A stretch of 12,523 bases of DNA from Caldifarciminota bacterium 4484_100 (GTDB taxonomy: Bacteria > Hydrothermota > Tepidihabitantia > SM23-42), in contig MUKB01000013.1 of the NCBI GenBank assembly GCA_002049785.1, forward strand, positions 1 through 12,523, given 5' to 3'. Within the stretch, counting starts at the first letter, position 1; the number at the start of each line of letters is the position of its first letter. Shown here piece after piece: positions 6,639-12,523 of this stretch. The notes under the pieces were generated by a model. The model did no database searches and had not been told where the DNA came from. It saw nothing but the letters and a program-made list of their open reading frames with translations. The position numbers and the translations under genes were made by a program.

Positions 6639-7895
6639 CTACCTCAGTCTCTTCATCCGGGCCGCAAAGATACCATCGGTATGATAATCACAGGGGAGAA
6701 TCTTAAGGTACTGATCACCCAATTCGGTAAAATCGCGTGCCGGTTCCAATTCAAAATTCGGATGGTCGCGCAGGAATAGTTCAACTACCTCTTCATCCTC
6801 TTGGGGCAGGATACTACAGGTTGAATAGATGATGGAACCGCCAGGTTTCAGTAACTCAGCAGCATTATTGATTAATTCATACTGGAGCCGGGCAAGCCTT
6901 TTGACGACCTTGGGATTCACCCGGTCTTTTACCTCGGGACGCTTTGCAATTACCCCTGAATTTGTGCAGGGTGAATCGACCAGAACCTTATCCACATTTT
7001 CAATGTAGTATTTTCGACCATCGGCAATTACCGGACGGATTATTGTAATACCCAATCGAAGGGCATTTTCCACCACCATCTTCAATCTTGAGCTGTTTAC
7101 CTCAACCGCGATAATCCTTCCTTCATTTTTCATCAGTTCAGCCATATAGGTTGCTTTGCTACCTGGAGCAGAACAGAGGTCAACAATCGTCTCACCAGGC
7201 TTGGGATCGACAAGGTGGCAGATGAGTCCCTGGGCCTCATCGTGCACTGAAATATATCCCTGTTTCATCAATGGATTGTTAATCACAAGACTGAGATGGT
7301 TGACCGATTTAAATTCCGGAAACCAGTTTGCCTTTTTATATTCCAGACCACTGTCTTTTAACTTTTCTTCAGCCTCTTCGATGGTTCCCTTGAGCAGATT
7401 TATGCGAATATAAGGGGTGGGTCTGATCTTGAAAGATTCAATTATCTTCTCACCATCTAAGGGATAGGCATCGAGAATCTTTCTCAAGACCCAGGCATGT
7501 GGTTCGCGCAGGGCCTGAACCCTTTTGTTTCTAATCACTCCCCTGAGAACCGCATTTATTAAACTCTTCTCTTTGATGGTCCGACCGAAGTTCACCGCTT
7601 CATTAACGATTGCATAGATCGGAATGCGATCGAAAAATAGATACTGGTAGACCGCAATTCTCAGGACATTTTTTAACACCGGGTCGAGCGAGAGGAAATC
7701 GCCATTGAATGTTTCCCTTATTATCTGGTCAATCTCCTCGTGGTGTCTTAAGGTGCCGAAGGCGAGTTCATTTGCCAGATGGCGATCCTCTTCCCTTAAG
7801 TCGTCCTTCTCAAATATTTTACCAAGGGCATTTTTTAGATTCTTCCCCTCATCAACCTCACATAATGCATTTAATGCGGCTTCGCGTGCATTCAT
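6639..7895 (-). CDS. rsmB: 16S rRNA (cytosine(967)-C(5))-methyltransferase RsmB
   Basis: A 418-residue RNA m5C methyltransferase of the RsmB/Sun type. Residues ~1-130 form the NusB-like RNA-binding domain (NAREAALNALCEVDEG, LANELAFGTLR, IVNEAVNFGR). A Rossmann-type catalytic domain follows. It has the SAM-binding segment DLCSAPGSKA (239-248), the DSPC motif with C310, which in the family activates release, and STCS with C360, which in the family attacks cytosine C6. The C terminus ends in HTDGIFAARM, the common DGFFAA-like end. The start overlaps the fmt stop as ATGA with a purine-rich ribosome-binding site (GGAGAGG). def-fmt-rsmB is a common gene order linking translation initiation and ribosome maturation. 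It is the last gene of its unit before the mraZ promoter region. Confidence 0.93.
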   Translation of the reverse strand: MNAREAALNALCEVDEGKNLKNALGKIFEKDDLREEDRHLANELAFGTLRHHEEIDQIIRETFNGDFLSLDPVLKNVLRIAVYQYLFFDRIPIYAIVNEAVNFGRTIKEKSLINAVLRGVIRNKRVQALREPHAWVLRKILDAYPLDGEKIIESFKIRPTPYIRINLLKGTIEEAEEKLKDSGLEYKKANWFPEFKSVNHLSLVINNPLMKQGYISVHDEAQGLICHLVDPKPGETIVDLCSAPGSKATYMAELMKNEGRIIAVEVNSSRLKMVVENALRLGITIIRPVIADGRKYYIENVDKVLVDSPCTNSGVIAKRPEVKDRVNPKVVKRLARLQYELINNAAELLKPGGSIIYSTCSILPQEDEEVVELFLRDHPNFELEPARDFTELGDQYLKILPCDYHTDGIFAARMKRLR

Positions 7896-8809
7896 CCTAA
7901 CACCTCTCCTTTTTTTATATGATAACCATTAATAAAATCGATGGCCTTCATGCTCTTCTTCCCTTCTGGCTTCAGCTCTTCCAGTAATATAGAGCCATCA
8001 CCAGTTCCTGCATATAGGTTACGATTTTCGATATGGAGTTTACCTGAGGCGACATCTTTGTCTCCAGGCATTGCTTTTAGAATCATCAGAAGATGATTTC
8101 GGAAACGCGTTCTTGCGCCCGGGGATGGAGATAGGGCGCGAATCTTATTGTGGATTGTCTTTGTTGATTCATTCCAGTCTATAAACAGTTCTTCTTTTCT
8201 TATCTTCGGGGCATAGGAACTTTCATTATCGTTCTGTGGATATCGGGTGTAGGTTTTATTCTCAATCGAATTGACGATATCGACAATGATATCTCCAGCC
8301 AGTTTTGAGAGACGTGCCATTAAATCACCGTAGTTCTCATCGGGTTCAATTACGACCTCTTTCTTGTAGATGATATCGCCGTGATCTATCTTTTCATCCA
8401 TAAATATAACTGTAATGCCGGTCTTTTCTTCTCCTGACATCAGGGCACGTTGGATTGGTGCGGCACCGCGGTATTTCGGTAAAAGAGAAGGATGGATATT
8501 TATACTTCCCAGTTTCGGTATGCGGAGTAGTGGTTCTTTCAGTATGAAACCATAGGAGCTTAGAATTAGAAGTTCAGGTTGAAGTGAAGAGATTTTCTCC
8601 ACAAATGATGGGTCATTCGGGTTGTCCGGGGTAAATACTGTGATATTTTGAGATTGTGCCCACTTTATGATTTCTGGTAATTTTGTTTTCAGACCACGAC
8701 CTCCGGGCTTCGGTTTCATTGTAACAATCCCGATGAGGTCGAAATTTTCCTTGAGCTGCTGAACCACAGGTAGTGGAAATTGACCGGAACCGAAAAAGAC
8801 GATCTTCAT
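7892..8809 (-). CDS. fmt: Methionyl-tRNA formyltransferase
   Basis: Transfers a formyl group from 10-formyl-tetrahydrofolate to initiator Met-tRNA. The 305 residues show the start KIVFFGSGQFPLPVV, the hallmark INIHPSLLPKYRGAAPIQRA at about 103-122, and MDEKIDHGDI. The catalytic trio seen in characterised Fmt (Asn, His, Asp) corresponds to N104, H106 and D142. A C-terminal tRNA-binding domain of about 100 residues begins near FIDWNESTKTIHNKIRAL. Both ends overlap neighbours by four bases as ATGA, with def upstream and rsmB downstream, which strongly suggests translational coupling. Length is slightly shorter than the 315 residues of E. coli. Confidence 0.97.
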   Translation of the reverse strand: MKIVFFGSGQFPLPVVQQLKENFDLIGIVTMKPKPGGRGLKTKLPEIIKWAQSQNITVFTPDNPNDPSFVEKISSLQPELLILSSYGFILKEPLLRIPKLGSINIHPSLLPKYRGAAPIQRALMSGEEKTGITVIFMDEKIDHGDIIYKKEVVIEPDENYGDLMARLSKLAGDIIVDIVNSIENKTYTRYPQNDNESSYAPKIRKEELFIDWNESTKTIHNKIRALSPSPGARTRFRNHLLMILKAMPGDKDVASGKLHIENRNLYAGTGDGSILLEELKPEGKKSMKAIDFINGYHIKKGEVLG

Positions 8810-9315
8810 TTGACTGTTGGTTTTATCTTTTTTAGATATTTTTGTAGTATCTTTTCCTCTTCGGGTCGGATGTGGTCGATAAAGAGAACACCATTGAGAT
8901 GGTCGATTTCGTGCATCACCGCCTTGGCCAGGATTCCTGAGGTATCGAGAATATAATCCCGGTTATAATTATCCACTGCCTGAATCTTAACCCTTTCCGG
9001 TCTGCTGATCTTGAGGTAAAGTTCAGGAAAACTGAGGCAACCTTCCTCTTCAATAAATTCCTTTTCATCCTGGAAGATAATCTCGGGGTTGATGACAACC
9101 AGCGGTTCTGGAGCTTTTTTGTCGAATGAAGTATTGAGTACGAAGATTCTTTTTAAAGAACCCACTTGATTGGCGGCAAGACCTAATCCATCTGCGGCCA
9201 TCATCGTCTCAATCATATTGTCAATAAGGGCAAGTATGCTGTCGGTTATCTTCTCAACCCGTTGTGCCTTTTTTCTCAGGGTCTGATTCGGATATTTCCT
9301 GATCGGTAAAATCAA
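8806..9315 (-). CDS. def: Peptide deformylase
   Basis: Metalloenzyme that removes the N-formyl group from nascent proteins, acting after Fmt. In 169 residues all three family motifs are present: motif I GLGLAANQ (43-50), motif II EGCLS with metal ligand C93, and motif III HEIDH (135-139) with the two histidine ligands and catalytic Glu. The start is TTG at 9313-9315. No ATG or GTG is near, and AAAGGAG sits seven bases upstream, which settles the choice. The aligned family beginning ILPIRKYPN also fits. It follows yajC after 33 bases and overlaps fmt by four (ATGA). Confidence 0.97.
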   Translation of the reverse strand: MILPIRKYPNQTLRKKAQRVEKITDSILALIDNMIETMMAADGLGLAANQVGSLKRIFVLNTSFDKKAPEPLVVINPEIIFQDEKEFIEEEGCLSFPELYLKISRPERVKIQAVDNYNRDYILDTSGILAKAVMHEIDHLNGVLFIDHIRPEEEKILQKYLKKIKPTVK

Positions 9316-9328
9316 TCTATTACTCCTT
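9316..9328 (-). promoter_or_regulatory. Ribosome-binding site fixing the TTG start of def
   Basis: On the minus strand AAAGGAG is followed by seven bases and then TTG ATT TTA CCG, the codons for the conserved deformylase amino terminus. The site is strong, which fits use of the rarer TTG start codon. Confidence 0.8.
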
Positions 9329-9348
9329 TAGGTTACTTCAGAATTCTA

Positions 9349-9672
9349 TTAAGTTCTTCGGTTTTGCTCCTTGACATTCTTTAGTTTATCAATGATGTGA
9401 CTCTTTTCCATTTCAACCTTTACTCCATCCGCGATCAACAGGATTACGGAGTGGTCCTTTACATTAACGATGGTTCCGTATATGCCTGAAGAGGTAATAA
9501 CCCTGTCGCCTTTTTCCAGTTTACTCAGTAACCTCTGGTGTTGCTTCTGCCTCCTTTGCTGGGGCAGAATCAGGAGAAAATAGAAGACCACGAAGATGAG
9601 GATGAGGGGCAGAAGACCGACCAGTGGGTTACTCTGTTGACCAGAAGACTGTCCAAGCAGATATAACAGCAT
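9349..9672 (-). CDS. yajC: Preprotein translocase accessory subunit YajC
   Basis: Small membrane protein that associates with SecDF and the SecYEG translocon. The 107 residues have a short polar N terminus, one transmembrane helix (about 17-36, ending LILPQQRRQKQ, the typical YajC PQ-rich junction), and a cytoplasmic domain with LEKGDRVITSSGIYGTI and VKVEMEKSHI. This matches the family closely in length and motifs. The ATG at 9672 is preceded by GGAGAAGG, and a strong promoter sits just upstream, so yajC is the first gene of a yajC-def-fmt-rsmB unit. In many genomes yajC lies with tgt or secD/secF; those genes are not seen here. Confidence 0.95.
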   Translation of the reverse strand: MLLYLLGQSSGQQSNPLVGLLPLILIFVVFYFLLILPQQRRQKQHQRLLSKLEKGDRVITSSGIYGTIVNVKDHSVILLIADGVKVEMEKSHIIDKLKNVKEQNRRT

Positions 9673-9695
9673 TCACCTTCTCCTTTCTAATTTTG

Positions 9696-9723
9696 ATTAT
9701 ATCTATTTTTATATTAAAGTCAA
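9696..9723 (-). promoter_or_regulatory. Promoter of the yajC-def-fmt-rsmB unit
   Basis: On the minus strand TTGACT at 9723-9718 (one mismatch to the -35 consensus), a 16-base AT-rich spacer, then TATAAT at 9701-9696 (perfect -10). The predicted transcript start is near 9689, giving a leader of about 17 bases that contains the AAGGAGAAGG ribosome-binding site of yajC. The surrounding gap (9673-9757) has no visible terminator for the upstream exported-protein gene. Confidence 0.85.
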
Positions 9724-9757
9724 TAACCAATAATTATCTCCTCTGATTTCTCTACGC

Positions 9758-10027
9758 CTATTTCAGTTTAATTATCTTTTCAACACATCGATATTCTCCA
9801 GCCCTGATTTGAATAAAATAGATACCTGCGGGAAGCTCAGAATTTTGCCAGAATTTTTTATAGCAACCGGGTTTCAGTTCAGCATTCAGGATATCCTCGA
9901 TATGCCTTCCCTGAACATCATAGGCTGATATCCGCACCGACATATCCTCGGGAATCTGCAGTCTAAATCCGAATCGGTCAGAAAAGGGGTTGGTGGAGAT
10001 GAATCCAATTGCGAATTTATCAGGGAT
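9758..10027 (-). other. C-terminal T9SS-like sorting module of the exported protein
   Basis: The last ~89 residues read NPF near the start, then SVRISAYDVQGRHI, LKPGCYKKFW and LPAGIYFIQIRAGE, with a basic end VEKIIKLK. This beta-sandwich pattern (YDVxGR, LxxGxYxxxW, LPAGIYFIxI, KIIKLK) is the well-known type A C-terminal sorting module used by type IX secretion in Bacteroidota and found in related FCB-type phyla. No por/gld secretion genes are in this window. Confidence 0.78.
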
Positions 10028-12523
10028 TATTTTTTGTTCCATTATCCCTTCCACTCCGATCGTAAAGAGGCTATCGCTTAAATCAAAATCTCTATTTCCT
10101 GCAGGGTCATAGGCGGAAATTTTTATCAGACACTCATAAGATGTGGTTTCAGGAACGGCCCAGTTGTAGGTTGAATCGTTGCCGTCAATGTGGGCGATGA
10201 GCAGGGGATAGGTTTGCCCACCGTCAAGGGAGAGCTCTATATTGAGGCTGTCGATACCGACATTATCCCAGGAATACCAGCGGATTGTATGGACTTCATT
10301 CCAGTACCAGACCTCACCACCATTGGGTATAATCACCGATACCTCAGGCGGAATATTATCAACAATCGAAAAGAGAGAATCGGATATATCCTCGGCCTGG
10401 TTCCCACTCCCGTCAAATGCCTGAATACGGATTAGACAGGCTGAAGAGTATACAGACGGCACAGTCCATTCATAAAAGGTATCTGAAGGTGGAGGGCTGG
10501 CAATGGTCGTCCAGGTAGTTCCGCTGTCAGATGAAAATTCCACAGAGATTGAATCGAGCCCGATATTGTCAATTGCATACCAGTATATTGTATCAATCTC
10601 TTCCGTATAGAAGATTTCTCCACCGTTTGGCGCGTAGAGTATTACCTGGGGTGGTTCAGCATCATGAATCTCAAAGAGTGCATCAGAGATATCCTCACCA
10701 CTATTGGGGAATGGGTCAAAGGCAACAACCTTTACCAGACATTCTGTGGAGGGTGTGGCAGGGACCTGCCATATATAGGATGTATCATTGGGCAGGTTAT
10801 TTGCGATTGGGAGCCAGGTCCCACCACCATCAGTAGAATAGTATATTGAGAGAGAATCTATCGATGAATTGTCAGTAGCGGTCCATACGATTGTATCAAA
10901 TTCTCCGATATTCCATACTTCACCACCATTCGGTTTGATGACCGTAACCTGTGGGGGAATTAAGTCAGAGTGAATTTTACTTGCATAGATATCCCAGTTG
11001 CCATTTCTATCGGTCTGCCACAGAACCCAGATATTTCCTGAATCGTCTAAGGTTGTGGCGGGTAGGATGTCCTGATAACTACTGTTACTGATACAGGCAA
11101 GGTCCTGCCAGGCTCCATCTTTATAATAACGGCTGAGGATTTCCCAATCACCGTTTCGATCTGACTGCCAGATACACCAGACATAACCATCCTTGTCAAC
11201 GACGAGTTCTGAATATTCGTCATTGTTTTCATCGGAGGTGATGGCCTGGGGTGATGACCAGGAGACACCATCATAATGGCTTTCATAGATATCGGCATTG
11301 CCATTACGCCAGGTGGTCCAGGTGACCCAGATTGTTCCATTACCATCAACACAGATCCTTGGATCCTGGTCCTGGACAGGGTTTCCAGTGACTCGGTAGA
11401 TATTTTCCCAGTGTCCTGAGCTGGGGTTGTATCGTTTCACATAGATATTACGGTTATCCTGATATCGTTCACTTGACCATACGGTCCAGGCCCTGCCCGC
11501 ACTATCGGTTGCCATTCTCGGAGCATAGTCATTCGCAGAGTCGATGGTTACCGCAAACATCGATTGCCAGCCGGAATCGTCATAATAACGGCAGTAGATA
11601 TCGCCATTCAGATGATTCCACCGTTCCATTGTGACCCAGAGACGGTTGTCTCCATCAGTGGTCATTGCCGGATGCAGGGCATCGGTTGCTTTACTGCTAA
11701 CCCGGTAGGGGGTTATCCAGTTGCTACCATTGTAACGGGTGAAGTATATATCATAATTTCTTCCAAAGCATCTGGACCAGGCAAGCACCGCCTGTCCAGC
11801 GGAGTCCCTGGTCATCGCCGGGAAGAAATCCCAATAGAGATAGGGATCGATTATCTGGGTTGAGCTCCATACACCGTTTTGATGATATGCTACGCATATT
11901 TCAGTTCTGCCGTTTGATTGGGAGCGTCCTGTAACCCAGGCCGCCCAGATTCTGCCGTTGCCGTCAGAGGTGGTGGATACATAACCATCGGTCTCATCAT
12001 CGAGGTCTACAGGTTCGGGTGTGGTCCAGCTGTAAAGACTCTTTATCTCTGAGGAATGGGGGAAACCTGCAGTGAGCCTTTTTGCCGACTGTTTCGGCTT
12101 TAATGTCGGATCGCCGCAGATAATCATACCGTAGAACCAGGATGGATCCGTTATACCCCATTGAGTGAACCATTGCTTGAATGCTTCACCTACAGAATAG
12201 TCATTATTCATTGGTCCGTAAAAATCGCTGAAGTGTAGCATGCTACCGACCTTTGATGAACCGACAGATAGAAGACCATTTTCAGGACCGAATATATAGC
12301 AACCAGCGGTATAATTCTCTTCAAAGAATCTCGTGCCACTGCATTGGAATAGATTTAGAAAAAGAAATGGAGGATTGGCAAACCATATCTCAAAATTGAA
12401 TACGGTTCCGGCATAACCCCCGCTATATTTAAATGTATTGCCCCAGGGTGAGGAATGGCTACATATCTGAACCCATTCATAGGCATCGTTCAATCTCATA
12501 CGGAAATCACTTGCTACTGTAGT
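9758..12523 (-). CDS. Exported multidomain protein: C25-like (gingipain-type) peptidase end, seven-blade propeller, Ig-like repeats, C-terminal sorting module (5' end outside window)
   Basis: The frame is open to the right edge (eight more codons upstream of the ATG at 12499), so the start is missing. Numbering from that ATG, residues 1-136 resemble the end of a C25 caspase-fold peptidase: CSHSSPWG (candidate catalytic H15), LNLFQCSGTRFF (candidate nucleophile C53), LLSVGSSKVGSM, DFYGPM, GEAFKQW and GMIICGDPTLKP. Residues ~165-510 are seven ~50-residue propeller repeats, 514-814 are three ~100-residue Ig-like repeats, and ~825-913 form a T9SS-like sorting module. It is probably secreted or surface-anchored. 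Its substrate is unknown, and the missing N terminus would show a signal peptide and propeptide. It ends 85 bases before yajC and appears to be a separate unit. A non-peptidase adhesin role remains possible if the rest of the active site is degraded. Confidence 0.82.
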   Translation of the reverse strand, partial: TTVASDFRMRLNDAYEWVQICSHSSPWGNTFKYSGGYAGTVFNFEIWFANPPFLFLNLFQCSGTRFFEENYTAGCYIFGPENGLLSVGSSKVGSMLHFSDFYGPMNNDYSVGEAFKQWFTQWGITDPSWFYGMIICGDPTLKPKQSAKRLTAGFPHSSEIKSLYSWTTPEPVDLDDETDGYVSTTSDGNGRIWAAWVTGRSQSNGRTEICVAYHQNGVWSSTQIIDPYLYWDFFPAMTRDSAGQAVLAWSRCFGRNYDIYFTRYNGSNWITPYRVSSKATDALHPAMTTDGDNRLWVTMERWNHLNGDIYCRYYDDSGWQSMFAVTIDSANDYAPRMATDSAGRAWTVWSSERYQDNRNIYVKRYNPSSGHWENIYRVTGNPVQDQDPRICVDGNGTIWVTWTTWRNGNADIYESHYDGVSWSSPQAITSDENNDEYSELVVDKDGYVWCIWQSDRNGDWEILSRYYKDGAWQDLACISNSSYQDILPATTLDDSGNIWVLWQTDRNGNWDIYASKIHSDLIPPQVTVIKPNGGEVWNIGEFDTIVWTATDNSSIDSLSIYYSTDGGGTWLPIANNLPNDTSYIWQVPATPSTECLVKVVAFDPFPNSGEDISDALFEIHDAEPPQVILYAPNGGEIFYTEEIDTIYWYAIDNIGLDSISVEFSSDSGTTWTTIASPPPSDTFYEWTVPSVYSSACLIRIQAFDGSGNQAEDISDSLFSIVDNIPPEVSVIIPNGGEVWYWNEVHTIRWYSWDNVGIDSLNIELSLDGGQTYPLLIAHIDGNDSTYNWAVPETTSYECLIKISAYDPAGNRDFDLSDSLFTIGVEGIMEQKIIPDKFAIGFISTNPFSDRFGFRLQIPEDMSVRISAYDVQGRHIEDILNAELKPGCYKKFWQNSELPAGIYFIQIRAGEYRCVEKIIKLK
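10058..10960 (-). repeat. Three tandem ~100-residue Ig-like repeats within the exported protein
   Basis: Three units spaced about 101-102 codons apart (residues 514-612, 616-713, 717-814) start with PP(Q/E)V followed by PNGGE. Each continues with DTI.W or HTIRW, D...ID(S)L/GLDS, S.D(G/S)G, Y.W.VP and (C)LI/VKI..(Y/F)D, ending GEDISDALFEI, AEDISDSLFSI or DFDLSDSLFTI. The PNGGE-W opening is common in bacterial extracellular Kre9/KNH-like beta-sandwich repeats. They probably act as stalk or spacer domains. Confidence 0.8.
10970..12007 (-). repeat. Seven tandem beta-propeller blades within the exported protein
   Basis: Seven units of roughly 48-53 codons share the pattern D..P.m..D..G..W..W...R.g..diY...Y....W......I. 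Examples are DSAGRAWTVWSSERYQDNRN, DGNGTIWVTWTTWRNGNADI, DKDGYVWCIWQSDRNGDWEI and DDSGNIWVLWQTDRNGNWDI. Seven complete units fit one closed seven-blade propeller. Blades 5-7 are the most alike, and the first blade is the most divergent. Confidence 0.75.

Noticed and set aside
6631..6645. Short inverted repeat GAGG/CCTC around the rsmB stop as a terminator
   Set aside because: The stem has only four pairs, and the following minus-strand sequence is A-rich rather than U-rich.
10190..11863. Open frames on both strands within the exported-protein gene
   Set aside because: They are shadows of the repeat-rich coding sequence, and the sense frame carries clear domain patterns throughout.
1..12523. 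tRNA, rRNA, CRISPR array, insertion sequence or phage attachment site
   Set aside because: No such structure was seen on either strand. The only repeats are protein-domain repeats and the MraZ boxes.

Overview
All the genes that can be supported in this window lie on the minus strand, so transcription runs from the right edge to the left. The window joins two housekeeping operons, with the end of a large exported protein upstream of them. The long exported protein carries a gingipain-like (C25-type) peptidase remnant and a C-terminal module resembling type IX secretion sorting domains. The MurE DNPR motif points to meso-diaminopimelate peptidoglycan. Base composition is moderately AT-rich, with lysine- and isoleucine-rich proteins. 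Together these suggest a Gram-negative bacterium of the FCB group or a related uncultured phylum (WOR-3/Stahlbacteria-like, Cloacimonadota-like or similar). This placement is inference from sequence style and no search was run.

Layout from right to left. (1) 12523-9758: the C-terminal ~920 residues of an exported C25-like peptidase, followed by a seven-blade propeller, three ~100-residue Ig-like repeats and a sorting module. Its 5' end is beyond the window. (2) 9723-9673: a near-consensus sigma70-type promoter. (3) 9672-6639: yajC, def (TTG start), fmt and rsmB, covering a Sec accessory protein, start-Met deformylation and formylation, and 16S rRNA m5C methylation. def-fmt-rsmB are joined by ATGA overlaps. 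(4) 6638-6433: a ~200 bp AT-rich regulatory gap. It ends in a strong promoter fused to three TGGGG boxes at exact 10 bp spacing, the expected MraZ operator. (5) 6432-1: the dcw (division and cell wall) cluster, in the order mraZ, a STAS-domain gene, rsmH, ftsL-like, ftsI, murE, murF, mraY (cut by the left edge). Almost every junction overlaps, so expression is probably translationally coupled from one MraZ-controlled promoter.

Working together, RsmH, FtsL and FtsI cover rRNA methylation and septal synthesis, and MurE, MurF and MraY build and load the UDP-MurNAc-pentapeptide precursor. MraZ is expected to repress the whole unit.

The most unusual points are three. The MraZ operator, the promoter -10, the probable ribosome-binding site and the mraZ start codon are compressed into about 50 bp, and the last operator box contains the start codon. 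A small STAS protein with an altered phosphorylation site sits between mraZ and rsmH, where no gene normally lies. RsmH has lost several residues that are nearly invariant in its family.
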